Both the position numbers and the translations under genes were made by a program. From JAVBRA01 sp031548435 (GTDB taxonomy: Bacteria; Bacteroidota; Bacteroidia; Bacteroidales; Rikenellaceae): a stretch of 64,000 nucleotides of DNA. The notes below the pieces were generated by a model. It saw nothing but the letters and a program-made list of their open reading frames with translations, had not been told where the DNA came from and did no database searches. The stretch spans positions 62,001 through 126,000 of the forward strand of contig JAVBRA010000014.1 of NCBI GenBank assembly GCA_031548435.1, read 5' to 3'. The stretch's first letter is position 1; every line of letters starts with the position of its first letter. Below are positions 37,794 through 47,220 of the stretch, piece by piece.

Positions 37794-38366
37794 ATGGCCT
37801 ACAGCCCGACGATCGAGAACGACGAAATAAACCAACTGCCCCTCATTGCGTTCGGGGGGGAGATTGTTGTCGTCGATTCTCAGGATCAGGTGGCCAATGC
37901 GGTGGAATGCCTTCAAAAAGAGCTGGTTGTAGGGTATGACACCGAAACCCGCCCTTCGTTCAAAAAAGGAAAAAACAACGATGTGGCGCTGCTGCAACTC
38001 TCCGGAGAAAAAAAGTGCTATCTGTTCAGGCTCAACAAAATAAAGATCGATCAAACGCTGACCGGGCTCCTCGAAGACGATGCCGTGATGAAGATCGGGG
38101 CGGCCATCACCGACGACATCAAGATCATGAACAAGCTGCACCGCTTCACCCCGAAAGGATTCGTCGATTTGCAGAAGATCGTCAAAGAGCACGGCATCGA
38201 AGCCATCAGCGTCAAAAAAATGGCGGCCATCGTGCTGGGAGGCAAGGTGTCTAAAGCGCAGAGACTCAGCAACTGGGAGGCTCAGCAACTCACCGTGCCG
38301 CAAATGATTTACGCCGCCACCGACGCCTGGGTGTGCCGCGAAATTTACATGAAACTAAACCGGTAA
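37794..38366 (+). CDS. 3'-5' exonuclease (RNase D-like DEDDy domain)
   Basis: A 190-residue protein consisting of one DEDD exonuclease domain. D49 and E51 are in YDTET (Exo I), an Asp is in the AITDDIKIM helix near residues 104-105 (Exo II), and the Exo III pair is in YAATDAW near the C-terminus. It lacks HRDC domains, so it is the short form rather than full RNase D. The substrate (RNA or DNA) is not known. It starts a tight four-gene operon with cstA. Confidence 0.88.
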   Translation: MAYSPTIENDEINQLPLIAFGGEIVVVDSQDQVANAVECLQKELVVGYDTETRPSFKKGKNNDVALLQLSGEKKCYLFRLNKIKIDQTLTGLLEDDAVMKIGAAITDDIKIMNKLHRFTPKGFVDLQKIVKEHGIEAISVKKMAAIVLGGKVSKAQRLSNWEAQQLTVPQMIYAATDAWVCREIYMKLNR

Positions 38367-38372
38367 ACGATT

Positions 38373-38816
38373 ATGGAAGAGAAAAGAACGTCGATCAGGA
38401 TGCACCGCAAAAGACTGCGCAAAAGCCCGGTGCATATGGTGTTGATGCTGGTGATCATCGGGGCGGCGGCCTGGTTCGCCGTCAAGTCGGTCTCGCGGTC
38501 CGAATACCGGGTGGTGAAGGCCCATGCGACCGAATCGTTCGAGTACAGCGCCCGCGACGACCGCGGCCTGTTCGCCCACACCACGTATGCTTACGTCGAC
38601 AGCACCGGCCGCCGGTTCGAATTCTCGACCAACCGATTGTTCCAGGTGATCCTTGTCGGCACGCCGGCATACGTGCGTTTCGACGCGAAGAACCCGCAGA
38701 AATACGATGTGCTGCTGGATTCGGTGGTGGTCGACAACGGGGTTCAATACGAGTATTTCATCCCCGAGGGCGGAAAAAAATACATGCTGCGCTTAAAATA
38801 CCTCGACAATAAATGA
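38373..38816 (+). CDS. Single-pass membrane protein, hypothetical
   Basis: A 147-residue protein with a basic N-terminus (RMHRKRLRKS), one membrane helix at about residues 20-37 and a beta-rich extracytoplasmic domain. It resembles DUF3592-like small envelope proteins only weakly. It starts 6 bases after the exonuclease gene and overlaps cstA by 4 bases, so its product may work with the CstA transporter (inference). Confidence 0.75.
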   Translation: MEEKRTSIRMHRKRLRKSPVHMVLMLVIIGAAAWFAVKSVSRSEYRVVKAHATESFEYSARDDRGLFAHTTYAYVDSTGRRFEFSTNRLFQVILVGTPAYVRFDAKNPQKYDVLLDSVVVDNGVQYEYFIPEGGKKYMLRLKYLDNK

Positions 38817-40234
38817 TCACGTTCCTCATTTGCCTCGGCCTGCTGATCGCCGCCTATTTCCTGTACGGCCGTTATATGAACCGGCTGTTCGGGATGGAGC
38901 GCGACAAGCCCGTACCGTCGAAAACCCATTACGACGGGGTCGACTACGTGCCGATGTCCAAATGGAAGACCTTTCTGATCCAACTGCTCAACATTGCCGG
39001 ACTGGGGCCGATTTTCGGCGCGCTGCTGGGGGCGACGTTCGGGCCGGTGGCGTTTTTGTGGATCACCGTCGGGGGGATTTTCATCGGAGGGGTGCACGAC
39101 TATGCTTCGGGCATCATCTCGATCAAGAACAACGGGCTGAGCTATCCCGAAATCATCGGCAAGTACCTCGGTGGCAACGTCAGGCAGGTGGTTCGGGCAT
39201 TCACCATTGTGCTGATGGTGCTGGTGGGAGCGGTGTTCATCACCGGGCCGGCGGGCATTTTGCAGGGCATCACGGGCATCACGCAATCGGTGTGGGTATG
39301 GATCATATTGACCTACTACATCGTGGCCACGTTGCTGCCCATCGACAAAATCATCGGAAAGATCTATCCGGTGTTCGGGGCCGCATTGCTGTTCATGGCT
39401 TTCGGGATACTGGCCGTGCTGCTGATGAGCGACTACCAGATTCCGGAGCTGACAACCCAAACGCTGCGCAACATGAAGACCGACGCAGCATCGTACCCCC
39501 TGTTCCCGATGCTGTTCATCACCATCGCCTGCGGGGCGGTGTCGGGTTTCCACGCCACGCAGTCGCCGCTGATGGCGCGGTGCGTCAGGTCGCAGAAAGA
39601 GTGCCGGGGCGTGTTTTTCGGGGCCATGATCTCCGAGAGCATCATCGCCTTGATCTGGGCCGCCATGGGCATGGCGTTTTTCGGCGGGGTGGAGGGGCTC
39701 AACAGCACCCTGGCCGAACACGGCAACAACGCCGCCTGGGCAGTGGACGCCATTTCGAAAACCACGCTGGGGGCCATTGGCGGCCTGCTAGCCCTGCTGG
39801 GAGTGGTTGCCGCCCCCATCTCCACCGGCGACACGGCGTTCCGCAGCGCGCGGCTGATTGTGGCCGATTTCATGAAAATCGACCAGAAGCCGTTCGCCAA
39901 ACGCCTGTACATATCCATTCCGCTGTTTTTGGTCGGGTTCGGCATTACGTTCCTGAACTTCGACGTCATCTGGCGTTATTTCGCCTGGGCTAACCAGACG
40001 CTGGCCGTATTCACCCTGTGGGCTGTGACGGCGTATCTGTATGCCCGGAAAAAGAACTATCTGGTGGCCATGTTACCAGCCCTGTTCATGACCATGGTCA
40101 CGGCCAGCTACCTGTTCATCGCCCGCGAAGGGTTCGGACTCTCGCAATCGAGCGGGCTGGTTGCCGGCGCCGCGGTGACCATAGCCGTTATGACGGGCGT
40201 AGTCATTCATTTTAAACGAGATAAAATAGGATAA
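38813..40234 (+). CDS. cstA: CstA-family transporter (carbon starvation protein A)
   Basis: A 473-residue polytopic membrane protein of the CstA/BtsT family, which imports pyruvate or small peptides in enterobacteria. It is clearly shorter than the approximately 700-residue E. coli CstA and ends after the core. Typical segments are TFGPVAFLWITVGGIFIGG, HDYASGIISIKNNG and GVVAAPISTGDTAFRSARL. The substrate in this organism is not shown. Confidence 0.93.
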   Translation: MITFLICLGLLIAAYFLYGRYMNRLFGMERDKPVPSKTHYDGVDYVPMSKWKTFLIQLLNIAGLGPIFGALLGATFGPVAFLWITVGGIFIGGVHDYASGIISIKNNGLSYPEIIGKYLGGNVRQVVRAFTIVLMVLVGAVFITGPAGILQGITGITQSVWVWIILTYYIVATLLPIDKIIGKIYPVFGAALLFMAFGILAVLLMSDYQIPELTTQTLRNMKTDAASYPLFPMLFITIACGAVSGFHATQSPLMARCVRSQKECRGVFFGAMISESIIALIWAAMGMAFFGGVEGLNSTLAEHGNNAAWAVDAISKTTLGAIGGLLALLGVVAAPISTGDTAFRSARLIVADFMKIDQKPFAKRLYISIPLFLVGFGITFLNFDVIWRYFAWANQTLAVFTLWAVTAYLYARKKNYLVAMLPALFMTMVTASYLFIAREGFGLSQSSGLVAGAAVTIAVMTGVVIHFKRDKIG

Positions 40235-40237
40235 CCG

Positions 40238-41020
40238 ATGGAAATACCCACCCTTGAGCCCGTGATCGGGAACTCGTACCACGTTTCATACAACGAAAGC
40301 CCCGAGGCGGCGCGCATCATCGCCCAATACCGCAACGGCGGGAAAAGCGCCGACGAGAATATCGCCGCGCTCGAAACGCTGGTCGAGAAAGAGCCTTACA
40401 ATTTCGAGGCGGCCTATCTGCTGTCGCTGCTTTACACCGACAACCTGGAGATAGACAAGGCGTGCAACCTGCGCTATCAGACTTTCCAGCGGGCTTTTTC
40501 CATCATTCCCGAAGAGGAGGAGATCCGTCTGCCCTACGACGAGGAGGAAAACCGGCCCCTGCTGACGATCATTTACAGCACGGCCATCGACCACTTCATG
40601 ACCGGCGACTTCGAGATGGCGGCCGCCCTGTTCGAGATGTTGCTGGATCTGGACGAAGACGACAACTTCCAGTCTTCCACTCAGTTGTCGTATTGCTACA
40701 CGGCAATGGAAGACTACGAGGCGTTCGACGACGTGTCGTTCGATTTGAGTTACAAGGAGCCGGCCGACGTGGTGTCGATGGCCTGGGAGTCGTTCCGCCG
40801 CAACAAAGCCGACAAGGAGCAGTTCAAGGCCACGCTCAAGCGCGATTTCATCGACACATACAACGAGTTGATATCGGGCGATCACGATATCACGGCCGAA
40901 TACATCGCCGACATCGAATCGGAACGCCCGTCGAAAAAGGCGTTGGCCCGCAAGTTGTGGCTTCAGACGGCAGTGATCTGGGAGATATTCCCGGAGTTCC
41001 TGGAATACCTGAAAAAGTAG
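40238..41020 (+). CDS. Hypothetical TPR-like protein
   Basis: A 260-residue acidic, all-helical protein with no signal peptide. The segments from about 40-160 (ALETLVEKEPYNFEAAYLLSLLYTD, AAALFEMLLDLDEDD) look like degenerate tetratricopeptide repeats. It follows cstA by 3 bases and is the last gene of the operon before a strong terminator. No specific family is recognised. Confidence 0.75.
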   Translation: MEIPTLEPVIGNSYHVSYNESPEAARIIAQYRNGGKSADENIAALETLVEKEPYNFEAAYLLSLLYTDNLEIDKACNLRYQTFQRAFSIIPEEEEIRLPYDEEENRPLLTIIYSTAIDHFMTGDFEMAAALFEMLLDLDEDDNFQSSTQLSYCYTAMEDYEAFDDVSFDLSYKEPADVVSMAWESFRRNKADKEQFKATLKRDFIDTYNELISGDHDITAEYIADIESERPSKKALARKLWLQTAVIWEIFPEFLEYLKK

Positions 41021-41058
41021 CCGTATATGCAACCGACGTGATCTGAAACGGCCTTACG

Positions 41059-41094
41059 AAAAACCGGCATGGAAAATTTTCCATGCCGGTTTTT
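41059..41094. terminator. Bidirectional terminator after the cstA operon
   Basis: A perfect 36-base palindrome centred on GGAAAATTTTCC starts with an A run and ends with a T run. It lies between convergent genes and touches the stop of the DUF3109 gene. Confidence 0.94.
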
Positions 41095-41666
41095 CATTCT
41101 TCGTTCAGCAACTTTTCGGCCTGCTCCATCGCCTCGAAAAACTCGTCGCCGAAGCGTTCCCTGATCGGCGTTTCGAGGAAGCGGTAAACCGGAACGCTTT
41201 TTTTCAGTCCCAGCGTTTCGGCGCACGAACAGACGCTCCAGCGGTGGTAGTTCAGGGCATAGACGCGGTCGTTGAGGTAGATGACGCGGATGGGGTAGAG
41301 AAAGCACGACAGGGGCTTGCGGAAACCGGTCTTGCCGTCGTTGTAGGCCTGCTCGATCGCGCACAGGGTCACGCCGTTATGCTCGACCGAATAGGCGCAT
41401 TCGGCGTTGTTGACGAGCGGGGTGGTGTAATCGCCGTCCTGGTCCACGACAAAGAAGCCGTTTTCACCGATCGACGCCACCCCCTCGGGTTTGAGGTAAG
41501 GCTTATAATTGTCGTATTCGTCTTCAAGCACCTGCGTTTCAATCTCTTCCAACGGCGCTCCGGCATTGCCTTCCACACAGCAGATCCCTTTGCAGGCGGC
41601 GATGTCGCAGCAGAATTTGGATTCGAAAAGGTCTTCGCTGACCAGAATGTCGTCGATCGAAATCAT
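41094..41666 (-). CDS. DUF3109 cysteine-rich protein
   Basis: A 190-residue protein of the DUF3109 family. It has nine cysteines in clusters (CCDIAACKGICC near residues 19-30, then C-A-Y, C-A-I, C-F-L, CSC), which suggests an iron-sulfur or zinc site like the YkgJ/CxxCxxCC proteins. No activity is known to me. Its start overlaps the end of the DUF4919 gene by 4 bases, so they are co-transcribed. Confidence 0.88.
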   Translation of the reverse strand: MISIDDILVSEDLFESKFCCDIAACKGICCVEGNAGAPLEEIETQVLEDEYDNYKPYLKPEGVASIGENGFFVVDQDGDYTTPLVNNAECAYSVEHNGVTLCAIEQAYNDGKTGFRKPLSCFLYPIRVIYLNDRVYALNYHRWSVCSCAETLGLKKSVPVYRFLETPIRERFGDEFFEAMEQAEKLLNEE

Positions 41667-42331
41667 TGTACCATTTGTTTGCGGGTGTGGTGCCGGGGCG
41701 AATAGAAGCGGCTGTAATCGAAATAGATGCCTTTGACGGAGTTGTCGTCGAGCGGAACGTATTCCAGCGAATTATCGACCGTAATCGCTTCGCGGGCCTT
41801 GTAGCCAAGGGCGGTGATCACATCATCGCGGTGCGAGGGGGCGATGCAGTGAAAAGGGCTTTTGTCGCTCAGCCCATCGCCCGACGACAGGATCGCCTGC
41901 ATCACACCGTTGTATCTGGCGGCATAGCGCGCCGCAAGGTCATCGTTGCCGGTTTGCGCATAGGCGAACGACAGCAGGTTCAGGTAACGCGGCGAAAAAG
42001 GATCTTTGGCCAGCCGTTGCCGGGCCATCGTTATCAGTTTATGGCAATCGGCCTCCGTCGGCTCGGCAGCATTCTCCAGCCGCACCCCTTCGAGTGTGTA
42101 TTCGGCAAGCGGATCATACTCGGGCTGAAACGCGAAACCGTAGTACAGGTAATGGTAATCGAGCCGGTCGAGTGTGGTGTCACCCTCGAAATAGCGGCCG
42201 AAAAGTTTTGGGTAATAATGCCGCGACCCGGGGGCGGCGATTTCCGTTTTGATCTGTTTGTTGTCGGGCTTCTGGGCGAACGCTGCCGCCGACAACAGCA
42301 ACAACGGCAAGGCAAGTGCGATTTTCTTCAT
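41663..42331 (-). CDS. DUF4919-type exported protein
   Basis: A 222-residue protein with a clear Sec signal peptide (1-20, ending AAAFAQ). The mature part (YYPKLFGRYFEGDTTLD; YHYLYYGFAFQPEYDP) matches the DUF4919 family of Bacteroidetes. It is helical, with a TPR-like feel around FSPRYLNLLSFAYAQTGND. It is periplasmic or surface-exposed; the function is unknown. Confidence 0.84.
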   Translation of the reverse strand: MKKIALALPLLLLSAAAFAQKPDNKQIKTEIAAPGSRHYYPKLFGRYFEGDTTLDRLDYHYLYYGFAFQPEYDPLAEYTLEGVRLENAAEPTEADCHKLITMARQRLAKDPFSPRYLNLLSFAYAQTGNDDLAARYAARYNGVMQAILSSGDGLSDKSPFHCIAPSHRDDVITALGYKAREAITVDNSLEYVPLDDNSVKGIYFDYSRFYSPRHHTRKQMVQ

Positions 42332-42426
42332 GGATCGAATGGGGGATCTTTTTTATTCAACGCAAGCACCCCCTGTTTTATTACGATATTATGACACAAA
42401 GGCCCCAAGCGCCAAACGTTAACACA

Positions 42427-42819
42427 TCACCCTGCGGATGCAATGGCACGGGCAATGGCCTCGAATTCGTCGCGGGACAGTTTCAACTTTTCGTTGCTCA
42501 GGCAGGCGTCGCGCTCGCTGCCGATCGGAATCAGGTGAATGTGGGCGTGAGGCACCTCAAGCCCCACCACCAGCACAGCCACCCGTTTGCAGGCGATCGC
42601 CCCTTCGATGCGGCGGGCCACCCGCTTGGCAAACACCATCATGCCGGCGAGCGTGTCGTCGTCAAGATCAAAAAGATAGTCGGTCTCGCACTTGGGAACA
42701 ACCAGCGTATGCCCTTTGGCCACGGGATTGATATCGAGAAACGCGAAGTAGCGGTCGTCCTCGGCCACCTTGTAGCAGGGGATCTCACCGTTGATGATTT
42801 TGGTGAAGATGGTTGCCAT
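42427..42819 (-). CDS. HIT-family protein
   Basis: A 130-residue histidine-triad nucleotide hydrolase/binding protein. The triad is HAHIHLIPI near residues 91-99, and the start MATIFTKIINGEIPCYKV is the usual HINT/HIT beginning. It lies 3 bases after the 141-aa membrane protein gene and is probably in the relA transcript. Confidence 0.93.
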   Translation of the reverse strand: MATIFTKIINGEIPCYKVAEDDRYFAFLDINPVAKGHTLVVPKCETDYLFDLDDDTLAGMMVFAKRVARRIEGAIACKRVAVLVVGLEVPHAHIHLIPIGSERDACLSNEKLKLSRDEFEAIARAIASAG

Positions 42820-42822
42820 GGA

Positions 42823-43248
42823 TCAATGTTCTTTGAATTTAGGATTAAGCATTTCGCTGTATATTACCGCTTTACGTAGATCGAAATCGGCCAGGATGTT
42901 CGCATCGGACTGCAATGCCCCTTCCACGCGTTCGCGTTCGGCCAGGTCTTGCTTTTCGATATCGGCAATGATCTGGTCGATGCTTTTCTGCGGATAAAGC
43001 GCAGCCTCGGTTTTGGCCGCCGCAAATGCGGGAGCCTCCGGTTTTCTGAACGGCGGCGGGGCAGGAGCGGCAACCTCTTCGTAATCCGACTGCCACGGAT
43101 CCTCTTCGTCGGGTTTTACCCACGAATCGGGATCGTTGTTCGGAGGCTGGTTTTCCATCGGCCGCCGGCCGGTCGTTTTCACTTTCAGCATCCGCTCCAG
43201 CAGCCAGCTGCCGACAACAAGAGCAATAAAAATATAATACCAACTCAT
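42823..43248 (-). CDS. Hypothetical membrane-anchored protein
   Basis: A 141-residue protein with an N-terminal membrane helix (about 3-19, then basic residues), a Pro/Glu-rich disordered middle (about 35-85) and a helical C-terminus (KSIDQIIADIEKQDLAERER). It fits tightly between relA and the HIT gene (gaps of 3 bases on each side). No family name can be given. Confidence 0.8.
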   Translation of the reverse strand: MSWYYIFIALVVGSWLLERMLKVKTTGRRPMENQPPNNDPDSWVKPDEEDPWQSDYEEVAAPAPPPFRKPEAPAFAAAKTEAALYPQKSIDQIIADIEKQDLAERERVEGALQSDANILADFDLRKAVIYSEMLNPKFKEH

Positions 43249-43251
43249 AAC

Positions 43252-45486
43252 CTATCTGTTTTCCGAATGATCGCTCTCTACGCGCCGCACGCTCTCCACC
43301 CCCTTGATGTGCAGCACTTCGCTGATGACGTTGCTCAGGTCTTTGGTGTCTTTGACATACAGGCTGATCACCCCCTCGAAAATGCCGTCGTGGCTTTCGA
43401 TATACACCTTGCGGATGTTGACGTTGAGCTGGGTGGTGATGACGCCCGATATCTCCTGCAATATCCCCATGCGGTCGATGCCCTGCAACCGGATGTGCGA
43501 CAGGTACGACATGGCCGTGTGGCTGGCCCACTCGGGCGTGACGATGTCGTTGCCTTTTTGCGCCGACAGTTTGATGGCCACCGGGCAGTTCTTCTTGTGC
43601 ACCGTCACCACGTTGTGGTCGTCGATGAAACCGGTGATCTGGTCGCCGGGAATGGGGTTGCAGCAGGTGGCGATGACGAACGACTGCGGCGCGGCGCCGT
43701 TCCCGTCCGCTGGCCTGGGGCGCCCGTTTTTCTTTCCGCCGCCGAACAGTTTCTGGATGGGAGAGGTCAGTTGCAGGCCCCAATATTTGACCAGCTTGTT
43801 GGCCGTGTTCTCCTTGAGCACCTTCTCCAGGTTGCCGATGTTGATGATCCCGGCCCCGAGTTTACTGTAAAACTCGTCTTTGGTGACGCACTTATAGGCG
43901 GGCAACACCTTGCGGAACACACGCGCGCTGGGCGTGACATTGAACTTTTTGAGTTCCGCCTCGAACTGTTCCATGCCGCGCTGGATGTTGTTGTCGTTCT
44001 CCTTCTTGAGATAGGCTTTGATGTGCTGTTTGGCGCGGGCCGTCACCACATGGTCGAGCCATTCGGCTTTGGGTTCGGCCTTGGCCGAGGTGATGATCTC
44101 CACCTGGTCGCCGTTGACGATCTTGGCGAAAATCGAGTCGATCTTGTGGTTCACTTTCGCCCCGATGGCCCGGTTGCCCACCTTCGAGTGGATGGCATAA
44201 GCGAAATCGAGCGCCGTGGCTCCCTGCGGCAAACGCTTCTGGTCGCCTTTGGGCGTAAAGGCCACGATATCGGAATAATAGAGGCTTAATTTAAAGTTAT
44301 CGAGAAACTCGACGGCATTCTCCGTCGGGCTGTTCAGGGCCTCGCGCACCTCGTTGATCCAGTTGTCGAGCTCGCCCTCTTCGCCGCTCTTGACTTTCTC
44401 TTCCTTGTATTTCCAATGGGCGGCAAACCCGTGCTCGGCGATGTCATCCATGCGGTGCGAACGGATCTGGATCTCGACCCACCGCCCCTCGGGGCCCATC
44501 ACCGTACAGTGGATCGCCTCGTAACCGTTGGCCTTGGGAATGTTGACCCAGTCGCGGAAACGATCGGGCTTGAGTTTGTAGATATCGGTGATGATCGAGT
44601 AGATGTTCAGGCATTGCTGCTTTTCGTTTTCGGTGCCGTGGGGCGTGAACACGATGCGGATAGCGAAAATATCGTAGATCTCCTCGAACGGAATGCCCTT
44701 GCGCTGCATCTTCTCCCAGATCGAGTAGGGCGACTTGATGCGGCCGGTGATCTCGCAGTCGAAATGGTGTTCCCTGAGCGTCTGGCTCAGCGGGGCGATG
44801 AATTTGTCGATGTACTGTCCGCGCTTTTCGGCCCCCTCGTTGAGTTTCGAGGTGATGTCGTTGTATTCTTTCGGGAACATGTAGCGCAGGCTCAGGTTCT
44901 CGAACTCGGTCTTGATCCGGTTCAGCCCCAGGCGGTGAGCCAGCGGTGCGAACAGAAACAATGTTTCGCCGGCGATCTTCATCTGCTTGTCGGCCGGCAT
45001 GGCCCCCAGCGTGCGCATGTTGTGCAGCCGGTCGGCGATTTTGATCAGGATCACCCGCACGTCGTCCGAGAGGGTCAGCAGCATCTTGCGGAACGACTCG
45101 GCCTGCTCGCTCGATTCGTTGGCGAATACCCCGGCCATTTTCGTGAGCCCGTCGACCATGTAGGCGATCTTGGGGCCGAACATCCGGTCAATGTCCTCCA
45201 CGGTCAGCTCGGTGTCCTCGACCACGTCGTGCAGCAGCGCCGACACAACAGACTTCACCCCCAGCCCTATTTCGGTGACGGCAATCTTGGCCACGGCGAT
45301 CGGGTGGGTGATGTACGGCTCGCCCGAGCGGCGTTTGATCCCCCGGTGGGCGTCGTTGGCGATCGAAAAGGCGCGCTCGATCAGCTCACGGTCCTGCTCG
45401 CTCTTGCAGATGGGCGCGCAATGCTCCATCAGGTCGGCGAAACGCGACTGGATCAGCCTTTCGTCATTGTCCGTTACATTTATCAT
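43252..45486 (-). CDS. RelA/SpoT bifunctional (p)ppGpp synthetase-hydrolase
   Basis: A 744-residue Rel enzyme that makes and degrades the stringent-response alarmone. The N-terminal HD hydrolase domain has an intact HD motif (LLHDVVEDT near residue 88). The synthetase domain (about 230-360) includes GRIKSPYSIWEKMQRKG. A TGS domain (FTPKGDQKRLPQGATALDFAY) follows near 395-425 and an ACT domain ends the protein. The intact HD residues suggest that hydrolysis is retained. It lies downstream of recA and heads the relA-hypothetical-HIT group. Confidence 0.95.
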   Translation of the reverse strand: MINVTDNDERLIQSRFADLMEHCAPICKSEQDRELIERAFSIANDAHRGIKRRSGEPYITHPIAVAKIAVTEIGLGVKSVVSALLHDVVEDTELTVEDIDRMFGPKIAYMVDGLTKMAGVFANESSEQAESFRKMLLTLSDDVRVILIKIADRLHNMRTLGAMPADKQMKIAGETLFLFAPLAHRLGLNRIKTEFENLSLRYMFPKEYNDITSKLNEGAEKRGQYIDKFIAPLSQTLREHHFDCEITGRIKSPYSIWEKMQRKGIPFEEIYDIFAIRIVFTPHGTENEKQQCLNIYSIITDIYKLKPDRFRDWVNIPKANGYEAIHCTVMGPEGRWVEIQIRSHRMDDIAEHGFAAHWKYKEEKVKSGEEGELDNWINEVREALNSPTENAVEFLDNFKLSLYYSDIVAFTPKGDQKRLPQGATALDFAYAIHSKVGNRAIGAKVNHKIDSIFAKIVNGDQVEIITSAKAEPKAEWLDHVVTARAKQHIKAYLKKENDNNIQRGMEQFEAELKKFNVTPSARVFRKVLPAYKCVTKDEFYSKLGAGIINIGNLEKVLKENTANKLVKYWGLQLTSPIQKLFGGGKKNGRPRPADGNGAAPQSFVIATCCNPIPGDQITGFIDDHNVVTVHKKNCPVAIKLSAQKGNDIVTPEWASHTAMSYLSHIRLQGIDRMGILQEISGVITTQLNVNIRKVYIESHDGIFEGVISLYVKDTKDLSNVISEVLHIKGVESVRRVESDHSENR

Positions 45487-45502
45487 GACGTCTGTTGTTT
45501 TT

Positions 45503-45555
45503 TATGAAACAACAGGGAATCTGCCAATAACCGAACAGATTCCCGTTGTTCCCCG
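45503..45555 (-). other. Hairpin between recA and rel
   Basis: AACAACAGGGAATCTG and CAGATTCCCGTTGTT flank a 12-base loop and form a long stem with one interruption. On the minus strand no T run follows, so it may be a processing or attenuating hairpin rather than a full terminator. Confidence 0.55.
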
Positions 45556-45588
45556 AATTGCCTGTGCCCGAAGTTTATGCCAGGCGAA

Positions 45589-46611
45589 TTACTCCTTGCT
45601 CCCGGCCAGGAAGGCCCTGACTTTCTCTTCCAGTTCGGCATAGAGCGCCGCGTCGTCGAGAATCACCTGCTTGATGGTTTCGCGCCCCTGGCCCAGCTTG
45701 CGTTCGCCGTACGAGAACCACGACCCGCTCTTTTTGATGATATTCGCCTCGACACCGAAGTCGATGATCTCGCCGATCTTCGAGATGCCTTCGCCATAAA
45801 GGATATCGAATTCGGCACGGCGGAACGGCGGCGCCATTTTGTTCTTGACGATTTTCACCCTGGCGCGCGACCCCAGTTGCTCCTCGCCGTCTTTGATGCT
45901 GGCGGCCTTGCGGATGTCGATGCGGATGCTCGAATAGAACTTGAGCGCGTTACCGCCGGTGGTGGTTTCGGGATTGCCGTAGGTGACGCCGATCTTTTCG
46001 CGCAACTGGTTGATGAACACGCAAACGGTTTTGGTCTTGGCGATATTGGCCGTAAGCTTGCGCAGCGCCTGCGACATCAGCCGGGCCTGGAGCCCCACTT
46101 TCGCCTCGCCCATCTCGCCCTCGATCTCGGACTTGGGCGTGAGCGCCGCCACCGAGTCGATGACAATGATGTCGATGGCGCTCGAACGGATCAGGTGGTC
46201 GGCGATTTCCAACGCCTGCTCGCCGTTGTCGGGCTGCGAGATCAGCAGGTTGTCGACGTCCACGCCCAACTTTTTGGCATAGAAGCGGTCGAAAGCGTGC
46301 TCGGCGTCGATAAACGCTGCAATGCCGCCCGCCTTCTGCGCCTCGGCGATGGCGTGGATGGCCAGCGTGGTCTTACCCGACGATTCGGGCCCGTATATCT
46401 CGATGATGCGCCCCTTGGGGTAGCCCCCGATACCCAGGGCATGGTCGACGCCGATCGATCCCGAGCCGATCACCGGCACATTGTCGACCGGATCGCTGCT
46501 CATGCGCATGATGGCGCCCTTGCCGAAATCCTTCTCGATTTTTTCCATTACGGCGGCCAGCACTTTCTGCTTGTCGCTCATCGTCTGTGTCTTTGTTTCT
46601 TCTTTTGCCAT
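45589..46611 (-). CDS. recA: RecA recombinase
   Basis: A 340-residue protein of normal length for RecA. Walker A is GPESSGKT at residues 74-81, Walker B is the IIVIDSVAAL strand, and the DNA-binding loop regions (QALRKLTANI, INQLREKIGV with TTGGNALKFYSS) are intact. It drives strand exchange and the SOS response. The gene starts 7 bases after bcp, so the two are co-transcribed. Confidence 0.98.
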   Translation of the reverse strand: MAKEETKTQTMSDKQKVLAAVMEKIEKDFGKGAIMRMSSDPVDNVPVIGSGSIGVDHALGIGGYPKGRIIEIYGPESSGKTTLAIHAIAEAQKAGGIAAFIDAEHAFDRFYAKKLGVDVDNLLISQPDNGEQALEIADHLIRSSAIDIIVIDSVAALTPKSEIEGEMGEAKVGLQARLMSQALRKLTANIAKTKTVCVFINQLREKIGVTYGNPETTTGGNALKFYSSIRIDIRKAASIKDGEEQLGSRARVKIVKNKMAPPFRRAEFDILYGEGISKIGEIIDFGVEANIIKKSGSWFSYGERKLGQGRETIKQVILDDAALYAELEEKVRAFLAGSKE

Positions 46612-46618
46612 GTTTGAG

Positions 46619-47080
46619 TTATCGTTTATTGTACAATTCCAGGATCTGCGAGGCGGAGTTTTTGGTGTCGACCTTGGGCACCACCATCTCGATCACGCCG
46701 TTGCCGTCGATGATGAACGTGGTGCGGACAATGCCCATGTATTCGCGCCCCATGAATTTTTTCAGTTGCCACACGCCATAGAGGTTTGCGATGGTTTTAT
46801 CGGTGTCGGCCAGCAGCGTGAAGGGAAGCGAGTATTTCTCCGTGAATTTCTGGTGCGACTGCCCGCTGTCGGGACTCACGCCCACCACCTCGAACCCGGC
46901 CGCCTTCAGTTCCGCGTAACCGTTGCTCAGGCTGCACGCCTCAGCCGTACACCCGGCCGTGTTGTCTTTGGGATAGAAGTAGAGGATCAGTTTTTTGCCC
47001 CTGTAATCGGCAAGGCTCACCGGCCTGCCGTCTTTGTCCGTGCCTGTGAATTCAGGCGCCTTGTCCCCTGGTTTGAGCAT
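46619..47080 (-). CDS. bcp: Thioredoxin-dependent peroxiredoxin, Bcp type
   Basis: A 153-residue peroxiredoxin of the BCP/PrxQ group. The peroxidatic Cys is C44 in TAGCTAEAC, and C49, five residues later, is the usual BCP resolving cysteine. It detoxifies hydrogen and organic peroxides in the cytoplasm. Its stop is just upstream of recA, an arrangement that joins oxidative defence and DNA repair. Confidence 0.95.
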   Translation of the reverse strand: MLKPGDKAPEFTGTDKDGRPVSLADYRGKKLILYFYPKDNTAGCTAEACSLSNGYAELKAAGFEVVGVSPDSGQSHQKFTEKYSLPFTLLADTDKTIANLYGVWQLKKFMGREYMGIVRTTFIIDGNGVIEMVVPKVDTKNSASQILELYNKR

Positions 47081-47171
47081 CGCATCCGATTTTGGTTAAA
47101 TGCCGTCCGGCACCGGAAAATATAACCTTACAAAGTTAATAAAAAAACGGATTGCATGCCCGGGGTCGCAA

Positions 47172-47203
47172 ATAAAAAAAGGGGCTGGCGGCCCCCTTGT
47201 GTT
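47172..47203 (-). terminator. Terminator of dnaA
   Basis: On the minus strand, GGGGGC and GCCCC pair across a short loop and are followed by a run of seven T residues, 20 bases after the dnaA stop. Confidence 0.88.
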
Positions 47204-47220
47204 TTCCGTAGCGGCAAACG

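Noticed and set aside
42949..44289. A 446-residue plus-strand ORF
   Set aside because: Antisense to relA/spoT and the neighbouring membrane-protein gene.
45503..45555. Hairpin between recA and rel as a strong terminator
   Set aside because: No T run follows it on the minus strand, and a 12-base loop is large.
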